Translations under genes and position numbers: made by a program | Part shown: positions 31,684 to 40,928 of the stretch, one piece after another | Position numbering within the stretch: the first letter of the stretch is position 1 | How the letters are laid out: each line of letters opens with the position of its first letter | NCBI GenBank assembly: GCA_009731375.1 | Contig: BJOX01000086.1 | Coordinates: 371,061 to 426,821, forward strand | Origin: Paulinella micropora | Taxonomy: Eukaryota; Cercozoa; Imbricatea; Euglyphida | Reading direction: 5' to 3' | Length of the DNA: 55,761 bases | The notes under the pieces: model-generated | Databases searched by the model: none | Seen by the model: the letters and a program-made list of their open reading frames with translations, nothing else | Told to the model about the DNA's origin: nothing

Positions 31684-32459
31684 CTTTTTATGAACTTATC
31701 TGTATATCCTGCTAATTTCAGTGTTTCAATATCTTTCTGCTTTTGCTTTCTTTCTTCCTCATATTGCTCTTTCGTTTTCAATGGTGCTTCATCTCCTAAA
31801 TTAGGTAATGGCGGTGCTTGTGGCGGGGCTCCTAATTGTGGTGCTTGTGGCGGTGGCTGTCCCTGTTGTGGTGGCATAATATATTGATATTGCGGTGGCG
31901 GTGGTAATGCTTGTATTCTATTTTTTCTGTCTTCTTCATATTTTACATCTTCTATGAGTTTTTGCTCCCTTCTTGGTTCTCTGGCTTTTTGTTCTTGTCG
32001 TTCATTAATATCCGCTAGTTCTCTTTTGTGTTCCCTATCCATTATATATTGTCTTTCCTTAGCATCTGCGTCTACGCGACACTCTTGCCTCTTCTTTTCT
32101 TCTTCTATCTCATCCCTTTTCTTCTTTTCCTTTTCTTCCTCATCATGTATTAACTCATATTTCTTTTGTAAGTTGCTTTGTATCTGGTTTTGGTTCTCGT
32201 GTTCAAGACGATTGAAATCAGATTTGATTATTTTTTCCCTTGGTTTGCGACTAGCCCTTTGCGACTTTGGCTTATTACCGATATATTTCATAAAAAGTTT
32301 AACAATTTGTAATGTGCTTAAATCATTTGTTTTCTTACCAAAATTAAGATAATATTTTTTACCCTTCTGGATAATATAAGGCCTCCCGCTCTTATTTCTA
32401 TACACTCGCGGTGGTCTTACCTTAGCCTTTTTCACCTTCTTAGTCTTAGTTGACCCCAT
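31680..32459 (-). CDS. basic coiled-coil protein, unrecognised
   Basis: 259 residues. The N-terminus is strongly basic (KTKKVKKAKVRPPRVYRNK) and followed by GRPYIIQKGKKYYLNFGKK, a short motif of beta type. The centre is a long Lys/Glu/Arg coiled coil (residues about 90-185), then a Pro/Gln-rich stretch and a short helical end. Its stop overlaps the protease start, so it is translationally linked to it. Likely a virion core or scaffold protein; function not established. Confidence 0.6.
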   Translation of the reverse strand: MGSTKTKKVKKAKVRPPRVYRNKSGRPYIIQKGKKYYLNFGKKTNDLSTLQIVKLFMKYIGNKPKSQRASRKPREKIIKSDFNRLEHENQNQIQSNLQKKYELIHDEEEKEKKKRDEIEEEKKRQECRVDADAKERQYIMDREHKRELADINERQEQKAREPRREQKLIEDVKYEEDRKNRIQALPPPPQYQYIMPPQQGQPPPQAPQLGAPPQAPPLPNLGDEAPLKTKEQYEEERKQKQKDIETLKLAGYTDKFIKR

Positions 32460-32507
32460 TATATTATCAAAAAAATATTTCTAAATTTTAGAATTTGAAA
32501 CAAATAT

Positions 32508-32819
32508 TTAATGGAACTTTACAGCCCCTCCTCGTTGCTTACCATATCCGAGTTTTGCAGCAGTAGAACCAATACGAGACGAATATGGAACCCCGACATC
32601 GCCAAGGGCATTAGCGGTCTTTGAAATGATCTTGTTATCGCGAAGGAATTTATTAACAGCCATTGCGGTTTTTCCGACCTTAGCCCAGTTAATCTTTCCT
32701 CCCTTTTGACCACATCCCTTCTTCTTAGTTTTCTTTTTTCCTCCCTTCTGTGGCATTGATGGATTGTATCCGACTTTATATCCTGATGGTTGTGAAATTA
32801 TCACTGGTGATACTGGCAT
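32508..32819 (-). CDS. small basic virion protein candidate
   Basis: 103 residues with a GGKKKTKKKGCGQKGGK basic block, an amphipathic helix (KVGKTAMAVNKFLRDNKIIS) and a Gly-rich end. Small Lys/Gly-rich proteins with one amphipathic helix occur beside the capsid genes of adenoviruses and Polintons as core or membrane-active minor proteins. Here the role is inferred from composition and position. The frame is intact. Confidence 0.6.
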   Translation of the reverse strand: MPVSPVIISQPSGYKVGYNPSMPQKGGKKKTKKKGCGQKGGKINWAKVGKTAMAVNKFLRDNKIISKTANALGDVGVPYSSRIGSTAAKLGYGKQRGGAVKFH

Positions 32820-32854
32820 ATATAATACAGAAAAATAATTATAAAAATATTATT

Positions 32855-33672
32855 TTACTTAAGACGAAAATTAAAATTTTTTCTTAACTCATCATCAACA
32901 CTTGAAACATAAAGAAAATTAAATCGTTCCTTTGTTGCTTCGTGATACTTTTCCAGAAAGTAATCAAAATCAAAAGATAAGTCTAAGTGTTTATACACTA
33001 GTTCCATTTTGTCCTGAGATTGTCCTGGAAAGATTAATAAATAGTCTAACTGCTTAATGGCTTCTGGCCGTAGGTCATTCAGATACTGGCTTGACATAAT
33101 CACCTTTGATTTATAGTGTCTGTTGTCATTATTGCTTCAACAATACACAAGGACTACATTTATAAAGCAATGGTAAAGCACTTTAAGAACAGGGGAAACC
33201 CGATGGCTGTATATACCTTTCTCAAATCAGATGGTGTAAATGTGATAGACTATGAACTTGACAAACTGAACAGAAAGAACGAGCAACACGAAGGAGAAGT
33301 AAAACAGGACAAAGAGGAAATAGAGAAACCACAATTTCTTTATTTCGGAAAAGAAAAGAAACAGATGAAGGAGGCACCAAAAGAACGACCGAGTAAGTAT
33401 ATTTCGCCAGAGGTTGTTTTTGTCTTGGACGAATTAGGAAGTGGATTAAGAGACAAGTCCGTAAGTGATTTGTTAAAAAAGAACGATACGGGTTTTTTTG
33501 TCTGTCGTCCGTTTCAGTATTTCAAAGAGTGCTGTTGTTTTCCCGCTCTTCTTACGGGCAAGTAGAAATATGTTGGCATACGGCTCATTAAATAATTTAT
33601 AACCTTTTGCTTTTTATTTCCATCGCCCTCTTGTTTTATTGGCTTCACCTTTACGTTATTCAACTTCTCCAT
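32855..33672 (-). pseudogene. ATPase: FtsK/HerA-type packaging ATPase with internal inversion
   Basis: Three parts of one ATPase are visible. The N-terminal part, minus strand 33,672 to about 33,488, contains the Walker A motif ARKKSGKTTA and needs one frameshift near 33,590. The middle part, with VVFVLDELGSG (Walker B) and ASTIHKD, is on the plus strand at 33,116 to about 33,480. The C-terminal part, minus strand about 33,118-32,855, contains IMSSQYLNDL (sensor-like) and the family's usual end. About 370 bp in the middle has therefore been inverted. No clear inverted repeat is seen at the two junctions. The enzyme would pump DNA into capsids; this copy cannot make it. Confidence 0.82.
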
Positions 33673-33685
33673 CTTATATTATTGC

Positions 33686-33859
33686 TTTTCTAAATTCACA
33701 CTTTCGCTTCGCTTTTCGTAAATCTCAAACTCGTTTGAGATTTTTTAGAAAATCGTCTTTTTGTGGTATATATCTAACTATTAATTTTTTTTACGATGTT
33801 TGAGAATAAACGGGATATCTCAAATATATGTGAGATTGGGAGTGAAATTCTCAAATATC
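33686..33859. promoter_or_regulatory. paired inverted repeats upstream of ATPase
   Basis: The repeat at 33,686-33,753 (arms TTTTCTAAA and TTTAGAAAATC, with a nested AATCTCAAAC/GTTTGAGATT) begins 13 nt upstream of the ATPase ATG. The repeat at 33,795-33,859 (arms GATGTTTGAGAAT and ATTCTCAAATATC, nested ATCTCA/TGAGAT) includes the stop codon of the upstream 119-codon gene. A TATATA sequence lies between them near 33,762. Confidence 0.82.
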
Positions 33860-34217
33860 AGCCTAAGAATTCTAAGCATATGACAATTCGTCCCACTAAA
33901 TTTCCTGTATCAATATTTCCGCTGTCAGTTTCAAGGACTTTAAATGTATATCGTCCGTCTGTCCATCCAACGACACCTAAATTATAACTAAGGTTTGAAA
34001 TGTTTGCTGTGGTGCTGTCGGAGAATGTGCCAATAATTCCAATTCTATCCATGTAAAGAATTCTGGTTTTTGTCTCTGTTTGGTCGTTATAGTAGTGAAT
34101 AAATTTTACATTCATTTTGGTAGGTGTGAAAGACATTTGAATGTTCTTGTTGAATGATTTACCCACAAAATCATTGCTTAGAAAAATAATCTTTTGGTAT
34201 TTGAACTCACTCATCAT
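33858..34217 (-). CDS. unrecognised 119-residue protein
   Basis: A beta-rich small protein (KYQKIIFLSNDFVGKSF, RIGIIGTFSDSTTANISN, GWTDGRYTFKVLETDSG), with Ser/Thr/Asn-rich strands as in virion surface proteins. The stop codon is built into a boundary hairpin, supporting it as a real gene. Met34217 and Met34214 are both possible starts. No family recognised. Confidence 0.55.
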   Translation of the reverse strand: MMSEFKYQKIIFLSNDFVGKSFNKNIQMSFTPTKMNVKFIHYYNDQTETKTRILYMDRIGIIGTFSDSTTANISNLSYNLGVVGWTDGRYTFKVLETDSGNIDTGNLVGRIVICLEFLG

Positions 34218-34254
34218 ATATTTTGTATAATATAAAAAAAATGATTTAATATTC

Positions 34255-34509
34255 TTGTTTGTGTTATCTCCAACTTGTTGGAGATTTGCTATGTCGCGGA
34301 CTGCCTGCGACTTTTATAGCAGAGCAAATCAAACAAAACGAGATGCGTGTGTTTATTGTATAAAGCAAGGAATAGAAACTAAATTTAAATGTGTGTATAA
34401 GCCTATGAGTGATTGGTGTGTTAGTTTTGATGAAGCCCTGCCGTTAATCTGTGCCGGCGATAGTTCTTGGTATAAAATACATTTATGCAAGTGCTCACTT
34501 CTTACTTGA
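34255..34509 (+). CDS. doubtful Cys-containing small frame
   Basis: An 84-codon frame; the portion after the hairpin (from about 34,330) has several Cys residues (RDACVYCIKQ, CVYKPMSDWC). Its 3' end overlaps the convergent membrane-protein gene by about 15 nt. It could be a real small gene or chance. Confidence 0.3.
   Translation: MFVLSPTCWRFAMSRTACDFYSRANQTKRDACVYCIKQGIETKFKCVYKPMSDWCVSFDEALPLICAGDSSWYKIHLCKCSLLT
34266..34330. promoter_or_regulatory. two adjacent inverted repeats
   Basis: ATCTCCAAC/GTTGGAGAT (34,266-34,285) is followed at once by GATTTGCTAT...ATAGC..AGCAAATC (34,283-34,330). The position is upstream of the 119-codon gene on one side and at the start of a Cys-containing plus-strand frame on the other. 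Confidence 0.6.
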
Positions 34510-34847
34510 AGAAGGCGATGGAAGGCATATGACAATGAGTAAAGTCAAATTCCGACATAAGTATTAGCAACCTCACAAGGTAAGTTCTTTTCAGATAGCC
34601 TCACGATACAAAGGGTTATAATTGCTATAATGATACCCATTTGAAATAAGTATTTAATAAGTCGGCTGTCGGTCGGTCTGTTTTTTATACAACAACAATT
34701 CCAGTTATCTTCTAATTCGTGCTCTACTTTTTTTTCCTCAGTCTTTAGTTCTACTTCAAGAACACGAGACTTCAATTCTGGAGTTAGTTCGCCATCCATA
34801 TCCATAATAGGCGGGGGTCTGTGAAGTCTAGTTGTATTATTGGACAT
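34495..34847 (-). pseudogene. small membrane protein, frameshifted at C-terminus
   Basis: The 100-residue frame has a charged N-terminus, a Cys cluster (NWNCCCIKN) and one transmembrane segment (YLFQMGIIIAIITLCIV). It stops at 34,545. In another frame directly after, a second hydrophobic stretch ending LPSPSS and Lys-Lys reaches a stop at 34,495. A two-helix small membrane protein with a Pro-Ser-Pro end fits what is common in Polinton-like viruses, so a single frameshift near 34,548 is likely. Probably a virion or host-membrane protein; role unknown. Confidence 0.55.
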
Positions 34848-34878
34848 TTGAAAAAACGACTGCTCTGATTTCTGCTAA

Positions 34879-37800
34879 TTAGTTTGCTTGGTCTTGTAAT
34901 ATATTAAGTAAAGTTTTATTTTCTTTTTCTAAATAAATCACCTTTTCCGCCATGTGTTGACAAGCACTGACTAATATTGGTATAAAACTTGTATATGTTA
35001 TGCCTTCAAGATTTCCATTTCCATCATCTGCTTTCATTCCACTTTCAGATACAAATTCAGGAAATATTTTTTTAACTTCATCAGCAATAAAGCCGTGGTT
35101 CTTTTGTTCTTTCTTTTCGTCTGATTTCAAATAATATGAACAACAATTTATTTTCATTAGTTTCTCACAACAATCCCCGCAGTCTAATGTTTTAATATCT
35201 GATTTTAGCCTCCTGTCAGATAAGTTTGTCCAAGCACCATTAAGTGGAACATAATTATAACTGCCAGACGGCTCACCTGAAGAGTTTGAAGTAGTCCAAG
35301 CATGGAGAATTCCCTGAGATGCGCAGACTACTCCTGATTTCATATATATTTGTGGGTCGTAAGTAGAACTTGGTCTTTTTCTTAATGTTAAAAATCCGCT
35401 GGATGTTGTGATGCTTAAATCTCCCGTATTGCTTATGTTCATCGCCTCGCTAAATGCTATGGCTCCTCCAAGTGATACTCCTGATTTGTAATTAAAGGTG
35501 AGTTTGTTGCTTATCTTGTATATTTGAAAGTTGGAGTTTATGTTGCTTAATTTCCAGCTACCCCCCTCCCAATAACTATCAAAACTTAAAGCAATATTGT
35601 CCTGACTATAATTCAATAATTGGAATGTGGGATAAATTGATGTATGAAGGAATGCTTGAATATGTGGGCCATTCGTATTTCCGTCTGTTCCATATAGTTC
35701 TAAGCCACCAGTTACTCCTACTCCTTTTGTTCTTGAATATGTGGGCCATTCGTATTTCCGTCTGTTCCATATAATTCTAAGCCACCAGTTACTCCTACTC
35801 CTTTTGTTGAGTTGCCTATGATAATTGGTTTGCCTAGCGCTGTTGTTATTTTATCGCTTGTTGCCAACGTGGTTGTTGATATACCTGCATTTGCCATTAG
35901 TAATCCACTCGCGGTTGCCGTTGTTGTTGATATACCCGCATTCGCCGTTCTCGCCCCACTCGCTGTAATCGCCTTTGTTGTTAATAAGCCCGATATGTCA
36001 AGTTCCAGAGCGAGAGACCAAGGAACAGCAACCCCCACACTTTTCCCGCTATCATACAAAAATCTGTGTTTATTATTCCATTTACTAATTAGAAAATTAG
36101 AACTCGCATAACTTGATTTCCATCCGCCAGCATCTAAATACGCATCAAATGTCATATTTATGTTATTATGACTTAAATTAGTTAGTTGAAAAGTAAGATA
36201 TATATCTTCTGTTGTAATAGCCTGCAAATGTACTCCAGTTGTATTATTATTAAAGGTCCCATACAATTCTAAGCCTCCTGTTGTTCCTACCTATTCCTTT
36301 TGTTGTGTTTCCTATAATTATTGGTTTGCCTGATGCTGTTGTTATTTTGTCGCTCGTTGTTAATGTTGTTGTAGTCATGCCAGCAGTTGAAGTAATTGAT
36401 GTTCCCGTTATTGTTCCACCACTTGTTATGTTGTTTGAGTTCATATCCAAAGCACCATAAAACCGCATACCGCCAGCATTGTTAAAACGGACAATGTCAG
36501 ACGAAGCACTTTTATTATCTAAAAGTTTTGAAATATAAAGTCCCGCCCCTTTTACATCAAATGCTACATTCGTGAATACATAACCTCTTTGGTTCGCGGT
36601 TCCACTTGTAGCAGTATTTAGAGTAAATAAGAAATACTGATAATCACCTGATGTCTGTGAAAAGAATATATCTCCTCCATTTTGGTTTAATATCCTCGCC
36701 CCATTATATGTAATATTTCCACCATTAATGATAACTTGATTATTAAAATCAGCCGTTTGTGTTAAAGTTAGATATTTTATCGTAGTGCTCGTCCCGTTGA
36801 ATGTTTTAATTCCTGTTATTGTTTGGTCTCCTGTTAGTTTCACACAGTTGTCATCCAGATATTGCCTATTTACCGCTTCATTCGCATTTTGTGGTGCTCC
36901 TAGATTAACAATCCGACTACTATTACAATCTAAGCCAGTAGCATTAAACCACGAAACAATCGTCCCGTCAATAATAAAACTTATTTTTTCGCAGAAATTT
37001 CAAAGTTGTAATATGTTGCCGTGTTCATATCCAAACTAGCAATAGACCCAATATTACTGGTAGAATTGAAAACAATGAATGTTCCCTTTGTTGTTGAATT
37101 GATTGAATTTCCAGTAATTTCAACACCACTGCTATATGTCTTAATTCCTGCTATGGTTTGGTTTCCTGAAGTTTTAACTGCCGAAGTATCAAGAGCAGAA
37201 ACATCAACGCCATCAACAAGATTTACATTTGTTATGTTTTGATTTCCCATATTTAGCCCTCCTGTCATACTAGCTGTGCCGTCTAATTTAAGAAATGGTG
37301 ATGCCACATTTCTCCATTGTCCAGTGCTATAAATGAGTAGTTGATTATCTGATGCTGTTGTTATAATCACGTCGCTATGTGTATCAATACTTCCACTCGC
37401 CGACACTTTCGCCGTGTTCGTATCGTGCTCTGATAGCCAAGTTGTGATAGACCTGCCATTTAGTTGATTTACATTTGTAATGCTTTGGCTTTTCATAACA
37501 ATTCCCGCACTCGCATTTATTATACTGCTAAATGTTTTAATTCCTGCTATGGTTTGGTCTCCTGTTAGTTTGACCACCGAACCATCAACTGCGAGATTTG
37601 CGAGATTAATTCCATTATACGTAGAAGCCCCAGAAATAGCAAAACCGCCCATATTTAGTCCTCCCGTCATACTAGCAGTGCAGTCTAATCTAAGAAAGGG
37701 TGGTGTGGTGTTTCTCCATTGTCCTGTGCTATACATAATCAGTTGATTATCTGCTGGGAAGCCTGATATTGTCACATCGCTGTGGCTATCTATGCTTCCA

Positions 37801-38435
37801 CTCGCTGAAACTTTATCATTATTATCTTGATGCTCAAATATCCATTCATCAACATCTTTGGTATTTAGTAAATTTACTCCTGATATATTTTTCCTTCCCA
37901 TACTAATATTGCCGAATTCATCAACATTTATCGGAAATGTTTTATTTACCCAGTTTATTGAGTTATATGTTAGATAACTATTCATCGCTATCGGCGCAGT
38001 TATAACCACATCTGAAAGTGTATCAATTGAACCAAGGGCTGTATTCTTCCATTTGCCTTCTACATCGTTGTAAGTTAAGTATTGTCCGCTCGCTTGTGCA
38101 AATATGTTTGTGTCTATCAAATTATATAAACTGGTTTGGTGCGGATTGGAAGTATTAGAGCGGTGTTGAGTTGAGGCTTTGACTTCGTCGTTTTCCCTCA
38201 CTCGTTGCTCTGTATAGTATAAATTTTTTCCTTCTTTGATGTCGGTTGTTGATTTGCTGGATAACCTTGTATCAAATCGGCCGTCAGTATAATAAAGATT
38301 TACGGGGTCAGCATCTTCTGGCACTCTGTCTGTGTTTAAGCCCACTATGTTGGTATTGGTTAAGTCTAAGTGAAGTATATTTAGACTATCAACAGCCAAC
38401 TCATTAAGGCCTAGTAATGATTTATATTGACTCAT
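34879..38435 (-). pseudogene. large fibre with phage-like repeats and S74 chaperone
   Basis: Four frames (38,435-36,981, about 36,980-36,250, 36,266-35,718 and 35,616-34,879) form one gene of about 1,180 codons broken three times. The N-terminal part has LYYTDGRF and NLYYTEQRV, as in phage tail fibres. Then come repeated modules with STGQWRN, GTASMTGGLNMG, LTGDQTIAGIKTF and TTLTTSDKITTASGKPIIIG. The C-terminus is an intramolecular chaperone (peptidase S74) with SDRRLKSD: the cleavage Ser and catalytic Lys are both present, followed by a trimeric coiled-coil end. One break is a lost A in an A run near 36,985, one a 1-nt change near 36,290, and one a 77-bp tandem duplication at 35,655-35,808. 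It would be a trimeric receptor-binding spike. Confidence 0.85.
35655..35808. repeat. 77-bp tandem duplication in fibre gene
   Basis: The unit beginning CTTGAATATGTGGGCCATTC occurs at 35,655 and 35,732 with one difference (ATAGTTCT/ATAATTCT). 77 is not a multiple of three, so the duplication itself breaks the frame. Confidence 0.92.
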
Positions 38436-38441
38436 TATATT

Positions 38442-38586
38442 GATCTTCTAAATTCCAACTTTTGCTACGCGTTCGTTGGTTTTAGAAAATCGTTTCCTAT
38501 ATTATAAAAAAATTAAATTCTATTTTAAAAACGATGTTTGACAATAAACGAAAGTGCGATAGCACGAAGTGAGATTGTCAAATATC
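38442..38586. promoter_or_regulatory. divergent pair of inverted repeats
   Basis: The repeat at 38,442-38,492 (arms GATCTTCTAAATTCC and TTTTAGAAAATCG) begins 6 nt upstream of the fibre ATG on the minus strand. The repeat at 38,533-38,586 (arms GATGTTTGACAAT and ATTGTCAAATATC) points to the plus-strand charged protein. A TATA-like TTATAATATAG lies between them. Confidence 0.8.
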
Positions 38587-38647
38587 AATTGATTATTTAA
38601 TTTTATTTTTGTTAAATTATAGCAACAAAGAATAAAAGCATATCTAA

Positions 38648-39172
38648 ATTATACCGTCAAAGGAAGCATCAAAGGAAAATTGGAAGAAGGCTGTTCAAGC
38701 AAATAGAGAAAATGCTGAACGGCGAAAGGACGAATGGGCTCGCGAACGGCTCCGCAAGAAGGGAGAACTGAAAGATAAGACAATAGATGAAATAATTGAA
38801 ACTGATGCTGAGTTAAGTGTTGCTAAGGAAATACTGGCAAAACCAGAAATCGTAGAAGACGAAAGCGACAGCGACAGCGGAATTGATATGTCTGAGGTTA
38901 TTGCTAATCATATGCTTAGAAAGATAAAAAAGAATGCTAAAAAGCCTAAGAAGAAAACCGCAAAGAAAGCACCACAACCCAAGAAGCCAGAGAATGACAG
39001 CGAAGAAGAAGAAGAAAGTGAGAGCGAAGAAAGCGAAGATTATGAAACAACAGGCGAAAAACAGCGAGGTGGAAAAAAACGAAGTGAAAAAATATCAGTT
39101 AATGTATATAATACCACTCATAAAGAGAAGGTAAAAAGTCAAGAGGCTGATAAAGTATTTCTTAAATTCTAA
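38648..39172 (+). CDS. highly charged protein, N-terminus uncertain
   Basis: The frame is open from 38,648 and the first in-frame ATG is at 38,888 (94 codons). The segment before that ATG is also coding-like (PSKEASKENWKKAVQANREN, then DEIIETDAELSVAKEIL), so the original start is probably lost between the hairpin ending 38,586 and 38,648. It is rich in Lys and runs of Glu/Ser. The stop is followed 1 nt later by a boundary hairpin. No family recognised. Confidence 0.5.
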   Translation: MIPSKEASKENWKKAVQANRENAERRKDEWARERLRKKGELKDKTIDEIIETDAELSVAKEILAKPEIVEDESDSDSGIDMSEVIANHMLRKIKKNAKKPKKKTAKKAPQPKKPENDSEEEEESESEESEDYETTGEKQRGGKKRSEKISVNVYNTTHKEKVKSQEADKVFLKF

Positions 39173-39173
39173 T

Positions 39174-39335
39174 GATATTTATCAACTTCACTTATATCTG
39201 TCTTCGACAGATTTCTCGTTTGTTGATGAACATTGTATGGAGGTGATATTAATTTAAAGTGAAATAAAAAAACGATGTTTTAGAATAAGCGAGATATCTG
39301 ACGATCAGTCAGATTGAGCGCAATTCTAAAATATC
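39174..39335. promoter_or_regulatory. paired inverted repeats before integrase
   Basis: The repeat at 39,174-39,234 (arms GATATTTATCAAC and GTTGATGAACATTG) has a nested ATCTGTC-TTC-GACAGAT. The repeat at 39,274-39,335 (arms GATGTTTTAGAAT and ATTCTAAAATATC) has a nested ATCTGAC/GTCAGAT. The second touches the ATG at 39,336 with no gap, which fixes the integrase start. Confidence 0.85.
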
Positions 39336-40321
39336 ATGGATAACAAACATACGACTGCTAATATTAATCAACAAAATCCTGACTCAGACAAAACGGATGA
39401 GGAACAAAAAAAGATACAGCACAGGAAATATTTCGGCAGACAAAGCCCAGAACAAGGGGCACAACAATATGGGCAGATAAAGTTTTAGATATGGTAAATA
39501 TTGATTTAATGGATATGACAAAAGTCGCAACAAAAAATAAAAATTATAATTTTGCTTTGATTTGGATTGATATTCATAGTCGGTATGCTTATGCCGTCCC
39601 GTTAAAAAATAAGTTTTCAACTACGGTATTAGAAGCACTCAAAAAACTACCAAAGCCCAAGGCATTTATCTCAGACAGCGGTGGTGAATTTAAGGGTGCG
39701 GTTGGAGAATGGAAGGATAATAATGGTATTAATCATTTTAAGGTTGAAGTGGGAGACCATAATTCATTAGGTATTGTTGATAGGTTTGTAAGAACTCTGC
39801 GAGAACAACCCCATGTTATATGGGCTTATAATGGCAACTTTGATTGGATAAATTACATTGAAGATGTTGTTTATTATTATAACAAAAAGAAACACTCAAC
39901 AATTAAAGCCTCACCGATTGAAGTATTTAACGGCGCTGATACTAACAAGCAAGAACATAATGTGGATAAGAATTTATTTGATTTCAAAGAAGGAGACAAG
40001 GTAAGAAAACTTAACAAAAAACATATACTAGAAAAGGGCGGTAAAACTTGGAGCAAAGAAATATATAAAGTAAAAGGCCGTAGGGGCTACCGGATTATAT
40101 TAACAAATGATGATATAGTATCACCCCGACACTTATTAAAGACAGAGGCAGCCGAAGAGGAACCGGACAACACAAAAGACGAACCGGATATTAATAAAGA
40201 ATTAAAAAAATTAACAAAGGAAAAGCAAACAAAGCATTTACTGAACCGAGAACAAATTGACTCCTCAAATGTGCGTACCAGTGCCAGAGTCCGAAGACAA
40301 AAGAACATTTTAGATTTGTAG
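39336..40321 (+). pseudogene. INT: rve-family integrase, frameshifted near N-terminus
   Basis: The start at 39,336 is supported by the adjacent hairpin. After 50 codons this frame stops. The catalytic core continues in another frame from about 39,460 to 40,321. The core has the first Asp in NIDLMDM, the second in FISDSGGEFKG, and a third acidic position in SLGIVDRFVRTLRE, where Asp stands in place of the retroviral Glu context. A C-terminal chromo-like basic region follows (GDKVRKLNKKHILEKGGKTW, RHLLKTE). The enzyme would insert the linear element and produce the 6-bp target duplication. One frameshift separates the two parts. Confidence 0.88.
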
Positions 40322-40339
40322 CAAATTCTGTGGATTTGC
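40321..40339. terminator. short inverted repeat at integrase stop
   Basis: GCAAAT and ATTTGC arms begin at the last base of the TAG stop. Same placement as the other stop-side repeats, but shorter. Confidence 0.5.
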
Positions 40340-40558
40340 CATATATGTTTGTCAGGATCGCTCCGCCAGATAAGAAACCTTAGCCCACAAACACACCGAA
40401 ACAAACGGACAGAATACCGCTAACTCGGTGATGACATAAATGTTCAAATCATGAAAAACAGAAAAACAGAAAACAAAAAAAGAATTTTGTCTTTTTGCTG
40501 GTTTCTCGTTTTTGCCACGATACATATGCTCTATGTTTCAACGATTTCTCGTGTGTTT

Positions 40559-40873
40559 TTATAGTTGAAGGTAATGAAGAAACCATACGACCACACCCGC
40601 ATTGATACTTTCATTTTGCTTCTTCTGTGCCCATGCTATGCTGTATTCTTGCTTTTTGATTTTTTTATCATTATCCCACATTTCCCTTTTAGGTTTAATG
40701 TTTACATCATACCACTCCTGTGCCTGTTGTAATGCTTCTTCTTTCGTTCTCTTACTATTGATACAAAATTTTTTGCTATTTTGTTTTCCGTCCTCTGTCC
40801 ATTTCACACAGACCATGGACTTCTTTTCATTATTCATTACATACACACCTCCCTTTGAACAATACTTTGCCAT
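40559..40873 (-). CDS. small protein with AP2-like pattern
   Basis: 104 residues. GVYVMNNEKKSMVCVKWTED followed by GKQNSKKF and an alanine/glutamine helix (EEALQQAQEWYD) follows the strand-strand-strand-helix pattern of AP2-type DNA-binding domains, including a Trp before the third strand. The match is by eye and weak. It is convergent with integrase and next to the right TIR. A DNA-binding role is an inference. Confidence 0.4.
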   Translation of the reverse strand: MAKYCSKGGVYVMNNEKKSMVCVKWTEDGKQNSKKFCINSKRTKEEALQQAQEWYDVNIKPKREMWDNDKKIKKQEYSIAWAQKKQNESINAGVVVWFLHYLQL

Positions 40874-40928
40874 TGTCGTCCTATATTTGTATTAATTCTT
40901 TTCTTTAATATATAATTCAATATAGCAC

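Noticed and set aside
33116-33565. Plus-strand frame as an independent small gene
   Set aside because: It carries the Walker B region of the ATPase whose other parts are on the minus strand; an inverted fragment explains it better.
25787-39335. Boundary hairpins as intrinsic bacterial terminators or a CRISPR leader
   Set aside because: Host genes have introns, the hairpins also occur directly before start codons, and no consistent T run follows.
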